64,000 bases of DNA from Oopsacas minuta (lineage: Eukaryota > Porifera > Hexactinellida > Lyssacinosida > Leucopsacidae), in assembly GCA_024704765.1 (NCBI GenBank), contig JAKMXF010000301.1:279807-343806 (forward strand), read 5' to 3'. The notes beneath the pieces are model-generated. The model was not told where the DNA came from. It saw only the letters and a list, made by a program, of their open reading frames with translations, and did not search any database. How positions within the stretch are numbered: the first letter of the stretch is position 1; every line of letters starts with the position of its first letter. The translations under genes were made by a program, and so were the position numbers. Positions 47,519 through 58,291 of this stretch are shown here, piece by piece.

Positions 47519-47760
47519 CTAAACTAAGTGGTCCATATCCTTTATCAAGTTTAAATTCCCCATGTGATTGATGAAGCGTGTTTCAATGGTGTAGTTGGTA
47601 AGATCATACCCTAGTAACCTGATTGTCCTGGGATCATAACCCATACTTGCATCACCGTTAGTAAAACTAAAATATATTGCTTCAAATGGCACTATTGGTG
47701 GATTTTCCTCTACTTTTTTCGTATAGGTCAGAATTGTAGAATATACTAGGGTAATAATAT
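47519..47760 (-). other. Possible host coding segment, left of the transposon nest
   Basis: Minus-strand open frame to a stop at 47519, entering from the mariner end at 47761. The product (STILTYTKKVEENPPIVPFE, then FSFTNGDASMGYDPRTIRLLGYD and NHMGNLN) looks protein-like, but I do not recognise it. It may continue the frame at 55498-55657 on the far side of the nest. Joining them depends on how the 2-bp target is counted, and one reading of the junction is out of frame. Confidence 0.3.
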
Positions 47761-47810
47761 CAGGTGGTCCAAAACAAAGTGTATCCGACAAAATTATTTG
47801 CAATAATAAA

Positions 47811-48870
47811 TTAACTATAATCCAATTTAGCATTGATTACTAAAGAAATTAACGATACATTTCTTATATAGAAGTGATCAATATTACCTAAAACAATAAT
47901 GTTGCTAATAGTTAATCTTTTCTCACCAGAGGCAATTACCTGATCACACCTTTTATCATTGAACTTGGGATCTAGAAAGAAATCAGGCTCAAATGTTTCC
48001 CACTGAGAATGTATCATACTCTCCACTTCCTCAATTGCCTTTGGGGCGTTGACCATTATTTTGTGCTTCAGTACACCCCATAAATTCTCAATAGGGTTGA
48101 GATCCGGACTATTGAGAGGCCAGTCTATGTCTAACACGGTGTGTCTCTTTGAAAGCACATGAAAACCTTGATGTATGGATCCCGAATTAACCTCTTACAA
48201 TTTCCAGCCATCAGGGTATAATGTTTCTGCAATCTGAAACAGAACTTCATTTAAAACATCCCAATAATTTTCTGAATTAAAGTTATGCTTGAATGTCTTC
48301 ACTGGGGTGGCACCTCGAGCAGAAATTCCTCCCCAAATGTGTACAATGGGAGTATGACGTGGAATATTGAGGATTGGTCGTTCACCTCTTGTCCACATTC
48401 GAATTCTAGCCTGATTTAGCCAGATAGAACATTCATCCTTGAATATTATCTTGTGCCAATGAATATTCCTTATGTCTCTTGACCCAATCGATACGTATTT
48501 TCTCATTCTATTGAGTGATTCCCGGCCCTCTGATCAGAACTTTCTTAGAAAGTCCCATACTCTTTATTGTCCTCCGTACCGACTTTCTAGATATATCTAT
48601 ACCCTGAGTGACCTGAAATTCACTTGCTATCCTTCTTACAGATACTTGTGGAATTTTCGGAGCTTGGCTACAAGAGATATCTTGCAATTTTGGACATTTT
48701 CATTTGGCTACCAGCTCCTTTTCGATGCTACAAATTTATGGAATCTGACAATGTAGCTTTGACATTATACATGGTCTTCAGAGAAACTCCACATCGCTTG
48801 CAATTGACTTTATAGTAGTTACCAATTTGAATAACTCCGAAACTTCTTGACGTTTGGCCTGTTACATAGA
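47811..48870 (-). pseudogene. Tc1-like transposase relic
   Basis: The minus strand reads, in broken frames, RKSVRRTIKSMGLSKK-like HTH sequence at about 48540-48620, then IIFKDECSIWLNQARIRMWTRGERP (first catalytic block, near 48400-48450), VHIWGGISARGATPVKTF, and VLDIDWPLNSPDLNPIENLWGVLKHK (48030-48140) with the catalytic E. The QDNxPxH block between them has decayed. No inverted ends could be tied to it. Confidence 0.7.
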
Positions 48871-49109
48871 TTTCGAAGAATCATAATTCACCACAGAATA
48901 GGGATAAAATGCTCAGTAATCACCAAGGATGACGCGACTAAATCAAAGAAATTATGTAAAAAATCAAAAAAATTTGGAATAACAAAAATATGTATTATAT
49001 TTGCAATATTACGGGTCTTAAGAAAGAATCTGATAATTGTGAATAATTTCCCGTCAGACTGTGTGTTAGATATTTAAGCAATCAGAGAAGTTTGTTATAA
49101 TATATAGAT

Positions 49110-51387
49110 CAGTGGTTCTTAAACTGTGGTACGGGAGGTATCTCATTATTATTTAGGTATATGCAAAATTTGAATATTTTATACTAAAATACTCATTGTA
49201 ATACGTTAGTAAAGGTAAAAACATATGGATGGTTGGCTCAGAACAGTGACCGTAAGGAAGTGAAGTGAGGGTGGAGAGGACAATATTTCGATTGTCGCAT
49301 ACGAATTGGAGTACTATGAAGCGACCACAAGTGCCTGTGGTAGGACAGTGAGTGAAGTCAGCACGACAGCTAACGTTTGTAGCAAACGCAGCAAAGTTAT
49401 AAGAAAATATGATCAGAGTTATCTCAGTTTTGGATTCAGTTGGACCGGGACGGAGGGAGAGCCTAGGCCGCAGTGTGTAATGTGTGGTGATGTTCTCAGC
49501 AATGAAAGCATGAAGCCTGCGCATCTCAAACGGCATCTTACAACCAAACACGTGGTATTAAAAGACAAACCGATTGCATTCTTTCAGAGAAAACTTGATG
49601 AACTGAGCAGTCAAAGGCAATCATTGTGTCCTGGACTACACCCGTAGCCAAAGCACAGGAAGCCTCCTACTGTGACAGCTTACGCATAGTCAAAGCCGGT
49701 AAGCCACGTGATATTGGCGAGGAGCTGTGTCCACCGTTACCAAAAGAGATTACACACATTATGTGTGGGGAGAAGGCTGCCAGACAGTGAAACTTGGTGC
49801 CGCTTTCAAACGACACCGTATCGCGGAGAATAGTTGACATGGCAGATGACGTTAAAAACATACTGATCGAGCGTATCAAGAAGAGTCGTTATTTTTCAAT
49901 ACAGCTAGACGAGACAACTGACGTAGCAGATTTAGCTAATTTGCTAGTTTATGTCAGATAGGAATACGATGGAGCATCTCAAGAGGACTTTTCGTTCTGT
50001 CAGACACTGATAACGAGAACTACAGCAGAGCATATTTTTCTGTTATTGAATATTTTTATGGAAGAGAATTGTCTCGATTGGAAAAAGTGTGTTGGAGTTT
50101 GCACCGATGGTGCCAGGGCCATGACCGGGCGCCACAACTGGGTAGCAGCTCGAATTAGCGAAGTGGCCACCGAGATGCGATGGACCCACTGCAGCATTCA
50201 TCGATAAGCCCTGGCAGTGAAGAAATGTCTGAAGATCTAAAGTCAGTGTTGGACTCTGCTGTAAAACGGTGAATTTTATCAAGGCACGTCCGATGAATTC
50301 CAGTCTCTTTGGTGTGCTCTGTGATTAAATAAGCAGCGAGCATGTCCAACTCTTGCTCCATACCGAAGTAAGATGGTTGTCAAGAGGAAGGGTACTTACG
50401 AGGCTGTTCGAATTGCACTGGAAGGTGCAGATGTTCCTACAAGACAAACAATCTTCCTTGTTACACCTTTTTGAAAACAGTGAGTGGCTGAGTCAACTGG
50501 CTTACCTGTCAGACATTTTCTCTCGCTTGAAAGAGCTAAATTTGGGACTACAAGGACTGTCTATTACTGTTTTTGACGTGAATGACAAAATCAACGCAAT
50601 GGTGAAAAAGCTGCAGCTGTTTGAGATGAAAATCAAGGCAGGTGATGTTTCAGCTTTCCCCACTTTGGAGAGTTTTATATCTGAGAACAAGCTTGACCCT
50701 TGATGATGGTTTCAGAGACAACATTGTGGCGCACATTGATTCACTGAGACAACAGTTCTGCAACTACTATCCAGTATCAGCCGAAGTCAACAACTGGATG
50801 AGGAACCCGTTCACCGTCGAAGTTGCTGACATGCCTGAGGATTTCAGCACCGGTGTGCAGGAGAGTTTTTTGGAATTATCTTGCGACGAAACGTTAAAGT
50901 CCGATTTCAAAAGGATTTCATTGTTGGATTTTTGGATACAAAGACACGGCGAATGCCCAGCGCTTTAGAACAGGGCCACATGGTTTCTTCTTCCATTCGC
51001 GACTACATATCTGTGCGAGAAAGGCTTCTCATCTCGTGTTGCGATCAAGACAAAATACAGAAATAGGATGGACGCCGAGCCAGACCTGAGATTGAAGCTG
51101 ACCTCGATTGACCCAGACATCGCAAGGCTTGGTACACGAAAGCAGGCGCACCCTTCTCACTGATAGACCTGTAAGTCGATGTACACCAAAATGTACATCC
51201 ATAAACATTATTTGAATTATCCTAATGTCGATCATATTCTATTTATTGATATTATGTTTATTTTACGAGCGTTCTTCATATGCTTCATTATTCGGGGGTG
51301 AATTTAAATATCGATCTTTATGATGGTACGCGGAGACTCTAATATTTGGTGAAGTGGTACGTGCTGGAAAAAGTTTGAGAACCACTG
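49110..51387 (+). mobile_element. hAT-Charlie-like element with perfect 8-bp TSD
   Basis: 2278 bp. The left end CAGTGGTTCTTAAACT and the right end read inwards CAGTGGTTCTCAAACT differ at one base. The 8-bp word ATATAGAT stands on both sides (49102-49109 and 51388-51395), a perfect hAT target duplication. The transposase lies on the plus strand. The element is inserted in the 3' flank of the DD41D mariner. Confidence 0.95.
49306..51160 (+). pseudogene. hAT (BED-finger, SCAND3/ZBED5-like) transposase
   Basis: The N-terminal BED finger (CVMCGDVLSNESMKPAHLKRHLTTKH) lies at 49470-49550. Then, through frame changes, come IEERIKKSRYFSIQLDETTDVADLANLLVY (about 49865-49960, DETTD with a catalytic aspartate), a C-x-DGA-like block near 50100 (VCTDGARAMTG), LLHTEVRWLSRGRVLTRLFEL from 50353, and the C-terminal CE-F/LTxIKTKYRNR-like region near 51010-51070, ending LRLKLTSIEPDI. 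Most domains are legible but several stops and shifts remain. It resembles the transposase of the palindrome at 37046-39565 in its BED finger. Confidence 0.8.
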
Positions 51388-51395
51388 ATATAGAT

Positions 51396-51638
51396 AAATT
51401 ACATGAAAAAATAATTCGGCTGTTTAGGGTCAACCATTCAGAGTAGATGTTCCATGTGTCCCCCTTTCATACATATTACTTATCCGAGGAGCATAGTAAA
51501 GTTTTGCATGACGGACTTCAATACTGGTCTTTTTATCCTTCTGATAACGGTTCATATGTTAGTTTTTATGTTCCACCAGTGTCTTGGGTTGTTCTGGTAT
51601 ATCCTGTCTTTAATATAGCCCACAGAAAAACATCTGGG
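51396..51638 (-). pseudogene. C-terminal part of DD41D mariner transposase
   Basis: The minus strand just left of the Harbinger element gives VFLWGYIKDRIYQNN (after one frame adjustment) and PRHWWNIKTNI, then SVMQNFTMLL and GGHMEHLL before the stop, the usual tail of this transposase family. The third catalytic D should be the residue directly at the insertion point. Confidence 0.7.
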
Positions 51639-51740
51639 GCCGTATTCACTAAGCATACTTAAACCGTATTCACTAAGATTGGTATTCACTAAGATTTAAG
51701 CTCATACTTAAGTATGTACTTAAGTACAAAAGTTAAGTAA
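51639..51740. repeat. Left Harbinger end with subterminal repeats
   Basis: TATTCACTAAG occurs three times (from about 51643, 51668 and 51682), followed by CATACTTAAGTATGTACTTAAGTAC-type palindromic repeats. Such arrays are likely binding sites for the element's own proteins. Confidence 0.7.
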
Positions 51741-51886
51741 CCTACCGAGGTTGCTTAAGTTATTCAAGCTCTATTTTAAGTTTCCAAACATATTATATTT
51801 ATCGATAACATTGATGTAATCACTTCAGTCACTCGTTTTTTTTGATTAATTCATACTTTCACTATAAATTATGATTTTCTATGATG

Positions 51887-52636
51887 TTACAATATGACTA
51901 AATCGTATATCGAAAGCTGCTGCTGTTGATCTTTTTCTAAAAGTCTCTGCTTTTTATGACGATAATACTCCCTCTGCTCTTCAATCAGCTGTAGTTGAAC
52001 CGAGAATACTTCCATCTGTTTAAGGAGCACTTCTCGTTGCAGAGGAAGTAAATCAGAGACCTTTGTTGACTGTTCGATGCTCCTCTTACGCCTACGCCTC
52101 CCCTCTGGACGACTGTTAACTACAGTAACTTCTGGTCCCTCAAACACTGGTGTTACTTCTCTGCTTTCGCTAATCTCAGTGTGTGAAGGCAATGTTGTTG
52201 AAGCTTGAAACATATCAACACTACCACATATTCCAGAGAACGCTGGCGTACTTGAGAACATCTGTGATACTCTCTCCGTCACAGATGTGGATATTTCCCT
52301 ATCGGAGCTAAGGATCCGGATGTCTTCATCCTCCACTTCACCAGCTTCATTTGGCCCTCCTCCTGTCCTCCTCGCTTCCCTTCGACTGGAATCCACACGG
52401 GCTTTTGCGGAACCTTTTAGATTGTTCCACTTCTTCTTTACATCTTTCACATCTCGGTTGTTGCCATGGATGGAATTGATTTTCCTCATAACATTGTTCC
52501 AAAGCCTCGTCTTTTTTATGTTTATCTCCGCGCACTGACCAGCAGTACCTCTCAATATATCTCCAGCATCCTGGATTGCCTCAATGAGTGTATACTCCTC
52601 CTCCTTTGTCCAATTTACTTTGCGACCTTTGTCCAT
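51887..52636 (-). CDS. Harbinger Myb/SANT-like DNA-binding protein
   Basis: 249 residues with an intact frame. I prefer the ATG at 52636 (MDKGRKVNWTKEEE) over the upstream ATG at 52735, because the family begins just before the trihelix/SANT domain. Residues 8-80 form a Myb/SANT-like domain with the spaced tryptophans (WTKEEE, RLWNNVMRKIN, VKKKWNNLKGSAKARV). A proline/acidic linker, a basic RRRRKR cluster (about residue 185) and a coiled-coil tail with EEQREYYRHKK and a QQQQ run follow. In Harbinger elements a protein of this kind escorts the transposase to the nucleus and binds DNA near the ends. It is the least damaged mobile-element gene in the window. Confidence 0.85.
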   Translation of the reverse strand: MDKGRKVNWTKEEEYTLIEAIQDAGDILRGTAGQCAEINIKKTRLWNNVMRKINSIHGNNRDVKDVKKKWNNLKGSAKARVDSSRREARRTGGGPNEAGEVEDEDIRILSSDREISTSVTERVSQMFSSTPAFSGICGSVDMFQASTTLPSHTEISESREVTPVFEGPEVTVVNSRPEGRRRRKRSIEQSTKVSDLLPLQREVLLKQMEVFSVQLQLIEEQREYYRHKKQRLLEKDQQQQLSIYDLVIL

Positions 52637-52746
52637 ACTCTTGCTTTGGAATATCAATAACCTCCACCAATTTATAGTTTTCATAATGCAACAACTAGCT
52701 CCAAATTCAAGTGCGATACTTGATACATTTCGCAATTAAATATCCC

Positions 52747-52862
52747 AACTACAAAGACCAACATCCTACTTAGATGTTTCAAAACTACAAAGACCAACAT
52801 CCTACTTAGATGTTTCAAAACTACAAAGACCAACACCCTACTTAGATGTTTCAAAACTACAA
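52747..52862. repeat. 36-bp minisatellite
   Basis: A 36-bp unit starting AACTACAAAGACCAACATCC repeats about 3.2 times (starts 52747, 52783, 52819) with one visible difference. It lies between the two Harbinger genes. Confidence 0.85.
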
Positions 52863-52938
52863 TTTCCATGTTACCTTATAATCATTAACTGTGCAAAATG
52901 TTTCCATATCTACATCACAACATATATGCTATGTGAAT

Positions 52939-53985
52939 TTAGTTGCTGAAATTATGAATAGAAAATTGATCCCTGTAATGCTTTGATGCCAAATGCCCAA
53001 CAGTTTCTTCAAAGTCAAGAACATCATCCGGATAGGAATCATCGGAGACTTCATCTTCTAAGAGAGGTTGTTTCCACTGTATTGCTATGTTATGCAATAC
53101 CGCACAAGCAACTATGATCGAACAAACTTCATCTGGACTCCTCCTGAGCTCTCCATGAAGACAGTGGAATCTTCGTTTCCATCGCCCAAATGTCTGTTCA
53201 ACAATAACCCTTGTCCTCTTATTGTGCATAGTTGTAGTTAAATTGGGGAGTAGATATTGGTTGGCGATAAGGAGTGAGTAAATATGGCCTCATCATGTAA
53301 CCGCTATCTCCTAATATATGCTCCCCTATTGAAAAGGTATTTTCAACATGCATCCCAACACCTGAATTCTTCCAAATCCGTGAATCGTGAACAGACCCAG
53401 GAAAACGTGTCAATACATCACTAAACATTCCATCTGGTTGGCAAATAGCTTGGACATTAATTGAGTGGTAAAAATGCCGATTTATATAATCTGCTTCATT
53501 TTCCGAGGGTCTTTGGATTCGTATGTGTGTTCCGTCAACTAATCCTACTACGCCTGGAAAGTGAGCAATTTCATAAAACTTGTTTTGACTTCTACCCTCT
53601 TGAGACCAGCAGGCAAACTAACAAACTGATGGTATATAGCTTGCAAACCCAGAGAAACATCTCGGATATAACGAGAGGCAGAAGCTTGGCTTACGTTTAT
53701 CCCATCTCCACAAATTATCTGGAACGTTCCAGAAGCGAAAAATTGAAGTGCCACACAAACATGCAAGTGAGGGGAAGCAGCACAAGAACGCTCGGTGAAA
53801 TTCAAATAGTTAGCTATCAACTCTGTAATTTTAGATATTGAAGCTCTAGAGAAACGGAAACGTCGAACAAGTTCCATATCATCATAACAATCTAGGGGAT
53901 CATTGAGATCCCTGAAAACTCGTTGACGTGCCATTGAGGAAGAGGTTTCTTCTTCTGCGAGAAATAGTGGAATCATCTGTGCCAT
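52939..53985 (-). pseudogene. HARBI1-type transposase, two frame changes
   Basis: It opens at 53985 (MAQMIPLFLAEEE) with an N-terminal helical region (RRFRFSRASISKITEL) and a LQFFASGTFQ...VSQASASRYI HTH. A frame change at about 53590 leads to FPGVVGLVDGTHI with the first catalytic D, then GDSGYMMRPYLLTPY with the second (about 53275-53315). A second change near 53225 leads to RTRVIVEQTFGRWKRRFHCLHGELR with the catalytic E, and CAVLHNIA. All three DDE residues are present, so the gene is close to intact. It is transcribed in the same direction as the Myb-like gene, which follows it. Confidence 0.85.
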
Positions 53986-54324
53986 TTGTTTATATTAAAA
54001 TACTGGAATATTTATATATTATATTTGATCATAATTGTATTTAGCAAAACAGTCATTAGTGTAAGTTGGAATGTATAATTCAGAATGATATTATTTAATA
54101 TTACGTACAAAGTAATGCATTCCTTAGTAACAGATATGTTATATCATAAGCGTTCGAGGAATTCCTTGTAACATTATTTGTGAAGTATTTCATGAACGTA
54201 AACCACAATATTATCGTGAGATCATGCATAAAACATGAAAAGTTTTGAAAATATATTCCTGAATGATTGAAAGTAATTCTGTAAAGCAATCCATCAGAAA
54301 CTCACAAATTCATGAATATAAGTG

Positions 54325-54479
54325 ATACTTAAGTATGTACTTACTTAAGTATGTACTTAGTTAAGTACATACTTAAGTGCGTACTTAACTCTTAGTGAAT
54401 ACGACTTAAGTACGTACCTAACTAAGTACGTACTTAGTACTTAAGTACTTAAGTACTAAGTATGCTTAGTGAATAGGGC
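54325..54479. repeat. Right Harbinger end with subterminal repeat array
   Basis: About 150 bp made of TACTTAAGTA/GTACGTACTTA palindromic units and two CTTAGTGAATA words, ending in the inverted terminus. It is longer than the array at the left end. Confidence 0.75.
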
Positions 54480-55420
54480 GGCAGGGGGACTCAGGTCGCA
54501 CGAATAAGTGGGCCACTCGATCTCACACTTGCGATTGATGATCCTGGACTTGAAGTGAGCTCTAAGCCAATCCAGGAACCTTTGACCTGCATGGGGAGGA
54601 GCACCGTCCTGCTGGAACCACATCTTCTGCCAATTACTGGGAAAGAGACGTTTCAAGTCCTCGGAGAACCTCTCTAGCATCACAATGTAGCGTTCACTGT
54701 TGATGCTTGTCGTCACTCCATTTTCCTCGAAGAAATATGGGCCAATAATGCATTTCTCAGAAAGAGCACACCAAACTGTGACCTTCTTCGAGCGAAGAGG
54801 CTTGGTTATCACCTCGGTAGGTCTCTGAAAACCCCAATATATGCTATTTTTAGAGTTTACCGCCCTCTCAAGATAGCAATGAGCCTCATCGCTTGTCCAC
54901 AGAAGCTGGAGAAAATTCTTTGTTTTTCCGATTTGTCAGCCAAAACCTTCACCATGTCCAGCCTGTACATCTTTGCAGCTTCTGTGTGCTTCTGGTGGGT
55001 GGCAATGCGATAGGAAACAATTTTAGGGTTTCATTAATCGCTCTTAACATCGTTGAAAGTGAGGAAGCTAGCTCTTGACACCTCCTCCGCGTCGATTTGT
55101 GTGGTGACTCTTGTACGGATTCTCGCAGGCGGTCGATAAACACCTCATCCCGCCTCCTCTTTCGTCCTGATTGACTATTTCGACCCCGGATTTTTCAGTT
55201 GAGATTCCTTACCGTCCCTTCTTTCCTAAACTTGGCCACCCACTTGACAATGAGTGATTTGTAGGTTAGTTAACGGGGTTGAACTTGGTAATAACATCGC
55301 GTATCGTTTCATGGAAACTCTTCGTCTCCATGTACCTCTCAACGGCGAATGCTTTAAGTTCTACATTCTAAAGAGAGTACTGCTTGGGCGTAGGAGTTAT
55401 ATTTGACATTTGCTAAAACG
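54480..55420 (-). pseudogene. mariner DD41D transposase, 5' and core part
   Basis: The minus strand from about 55400 carries HTH-side sequence in broken frames (AFAVERYMETKSFHETIRDVI, then 55143-54949), then SDEAHCYLERAVN with the first catalytic D (about 54880), TVWCALSEKCIIGPYFFEENG, MWFQQDGAPPHAG with the second D, and EIEWPTYSCDLSPP, where the Harbinger element interrupts. Counting on to the D just across the insertion gives 41 residues between the second and third D. DD41D mariners of this sort carry the DUF4817-type N-terminus. Confidence 0.8.
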
Positions 55421-55497
55421 GTATAAAGTTGGAAGAAAAGTTGCAACTTGAGTGGTGGAAAGTTGCACTGGTACACTTTGTTTTGGACCACCCTGTA

Positions 55498-55657
55498 CTC
55501 TTCGATGTTGCCAGATGTTTCACTACCTCCTAGATATCCAGGGTAGCCGTGGGTATTCACATATATTTTCAAACATGTATTTCCATGCGGTCTGACATAG
55601 GTGTCCCCAATATGGATTTCCTCTAGAAAGACAATAATCCCCATTCCGATGATAACA
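55498..55657 (-). other. Possible host coding segment, right of the transposon nest
   Basis: After a tttttcag 3' splice-like site (55658-55665) the minus strand is open: VIIGMGIIVFLEEIHIGDTYVRPHG, VNTHGYPGYLGG, SGNIEE, and then the mariner end. No family recognised. It may form one exon with 47760-47519, or be coincidental. Confidence 0.3.
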
Positions 55658-55665
55658 CTGAAAAA

Positions 55666-58254
55666 TGAAAATATTCACCTCAAGAAATCACATGGCTTAG
55701 TACAAAGAATAAATGCGAATTCCCATATGTGTGATCCCATATTGGAATTCCCATACCCAAGCAAACCCAGTAGATATCTCTAAGGATATCATAATCCAAT
55801 AGCCTGTTGCTCAATTTGATATAAACCAAGAGGCGAAGCACTAAAAGGAAATTTCTCTGACCCTTATACAGTTACTATAAAATATTGCCTTGTTGTACCA
55901 GTATCGGTAGTCCGGTACTGCAAGGTGAATTTACACGATCACGGTACCTATACTGTAGCCACAGCCTACAATTAAACGACCACATAAATGGGTTGAAAAG
56001 ATCTAGCTGCATTTCGATGACCGAGCCGAGTCAAAAGAGGGGTTACTGGATATACATAGAACAAGTTTTGAGAATGGAATGTGTTACATTCCGGCAATGA
56101 AACGAAAAAATATTTTCCAAACAAAGGTTATACTACCCCAATTATCAAGAATTTATCTAGGAGAGCGGGACGCTCCTTTATGTGTATGATTTTTTACGAA
56201 ATCATGTTTTGACGATATCATGAAATTGAGGATACTGTAACAATAATTTACTGATTTCGGTGTATGCAAATTTGAGAAGAGGAGCGCCGAATGACATAGA
56301 TATCTCCGTGCCTACAATGAGGAGAATTTATACTGACTACGAATATCTGTTAAGAAACATTATTAGACTAAAATATGGAAGTCAAGTAAATCCTGCATGA
56401 TTTGAAGCGAAATGGGTAAAATATAGAAATTTCAATTTCGTATTTTTCGCTTAAACAAATTTTATACATATATTTGTAACTAGTATCACATTTATCTTAA
56501 TAATATGGATCACATGACCATGGTTTGGGAAATATATTTTCTTTACCGCGCAGGAATATGACCCATTCCTTTCTCATTTTCTCATCACTTGGTATATCTT
56601 ACATATCTAAACTCTATCATTTTTTTGTATGTTCGGATTGATTGAAGAACTGGTTTAGGATACAGAATTGAAATTTGGTACGGGGTGGGGAATGACGTTT
56701 CTAGAAACAAGTGTAAATATCTGATGAATATATTCACACCTTCTCACATAGTTCATAATAAAAAATAACGGGTAATTAGCTAGTCTGGCTCTCATTCCCT
56801 TGATGGTTTTCGCTTAAACAATATGCTTTATAATTTATCATACAATTTAACCTGTACTCAACTGTAAGATGAGTAACCACCTATCCCGAATACTGACATA
56901 CACAATTATACACAAATCAGGATCTTCCAGTTATCTTCTTCAAGAATCTCGTCAGTATCTTCAATTCATCAACTTCCGGAATCTCAACACTATATAGAAA
57001 AATAACCACAAGAAGGTGCCGGTGAACTATAGTGTCTGTATCCATTGCGAACGTAAAACTTCGGCCGTATTCGGTTAAACTCTTTTGTTTATTTTTATTT
57101 AATCTATTTTTGATTACAAGCATGCCTCACTTCCAGCGCGTGGCACCGCTGGAAGCGAAGCATTTCGATTCTTTCTTTCATACTCATAATAACACCAATC
57201 TATTCACATAAGATAAACTTAAAAAGCGAAATGCTGATTCAGAGTACTTTATCTACCCAATATGTACGTTGAGAGCATATCTCTTCGAAAATTTGGAGAT
57301 TTATTCAGTTTGTTGACTATTGTTTATACCCAAACCAACAATTAAATTTACATATGGTTAATTAAAAAGTATAATAATTTGATTCTGCATATTCTATTTT
57401 GCATTTAATTCTGCTTAGTGAGGATGGGAAACAATTTAGAAATTGCGGCCTGCTGAAAGTCATAAAATGATGAATGCGACCCTCAACCCAAAGGTTTTTT
57501 TACCCCTCCCTTTTTTGTATAGATGCTATGTACACCTGAGCTCATAGCGGTAAATAATTAGTTTAATATAGCCAAAGTTTCTTATATCCGACTTGGTAAT
57601 AATAGGAGTGCACTATTTATTTCTAATTATACTTAGTCAACTCCAGTAAATGAGAAAAAATAGTTCCTTAATTTCCTGGGGTTGAGGAATAATCCGGGAT
57701 TAAATGGCAGAGCGCCAGTGAAAGTGTATACGCAAACTCTTTGTGTAAGGCTTATAGTCCCGGGATGGACAAATGGTTAATTAAAAATTTAATTGAACGA
57801 GGATATTAAAATACATTCTATTTTCTATGTGTTATAGTTAATATTTCGAAAGTTACTCTCTACAATTATGGAAATACCCAAACATCCCACTTTTCGAAAA
57901 ACCATAAATCTAGCCTCCCCTTTTTGGCCTTGAGTGGTCGGCACCCTTGGTCTGATCCGAGTTCCACTTTAATACATCCTTACTACTCTTAGCTAAATAA
58001 TAGCTTCTAATCCTTAATCTTTCGTCTCCAATGTCCTAACATTGCATAGTTTTTACAGCTGAAGCCATTTTTTCTAATTATTTCTTTGCATGCTATTTAG
58101 TAAGAAAAAGCCAATAGTAGAACTAATCTGTTTGAAAATGTATGTAAATATCATATTCTTTACAATCTAAGGTTAAAAACAATAGTAATTCAACACGCTA
58201 AGTAAGAAGAAACGGTTTCGACTATACCATATTTCTATATGTGTGATTCATCCC
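55666..58254. other. No gene recognised
   Basis: Non-coding AT-rich region between the nest and the M16 peptidase gene. Around 57130-57155 there is a 9-bp perfect stem (CTTCCAGCG / CGCTGGAAG) with an 8-nt loop, GC-rich for this region. It probably contains the promoter of the downstream gene, which I cannot pinpoint. Confidence 0.4.
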
Positions 58255-58281
58255 CTTCCTTATTTTTTTGCAACTAGGTAT
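58255..58281 (+). promoter_or_regulatory. Probable 3' splice site of a 5'UTR intron
   Basis: A pyrimidine-rich run (cccttccttatttttttgc) leads to AACTAG about 15 nt before the ATG at 58292. If used, the coding region is one exon but the gene still has a 5' intron. Confidence 0.45.
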
Positions 58282-58291
58282 TCTAGGCTAG

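Larger units (their letters stand above)
51639..54479 (-). mobile_element. Two-gene PIF/Harbinger transposon
   Basis: 2.84 kb with inverted ends that share TATTCACTAAGCATACTTA. Subterminal regions (about 51655-51740 and 54325-54470) are built from repeated TATTCACTAAG and TACTTAAGTA units. Both proteins expected of Harbinger elements are present on the minus strand, a HARBI1-type transposase and a Myb/SANT-like partner. It interrupts the mariner coding sequence directly after the SPP residues. The 3-bp target duplication is unclear because the site is a G-run. Confidence 0.85.
47761..55495 (-). mobile_element. mariner DD41D element holding nested Tc1, hAT and Harbinger copies
   Basis: The outer ends CAGGTGGTCCAAAACAAAGT (47761) and the inverse of CAGGGTGGTCCAAAACAAAG (55495) form a matching pair. 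The mariner transposase on the minus strand is cut in two by the Harbinger element at 51639-54479, and its 3' flank is cut by the hAT copy at 49110. That the left end at 47761 belongs to this mariner, rather than to the Tc1 relic beside it, is an inference from end similarity. Confidence 0.65.

Noticed and set aside
52287-52660. Plus-strand frames across the Myb/SANT-like gene
   Set aside because: Shadows of the intact minus-strand gene.
52681-52869. Repetitive 62-residue frame with VLKHLSRMLVFV units as a protein
   Set aside because: It is the translation of the 36-bp minisatellite between the Harbinger genes.
57130-57155. GC-rich hairpin as a histone-type or terminator stem-loop
   Set aside because: The stem does not match the histone 3' stem-loop and no histone gene or T-run is nearby.
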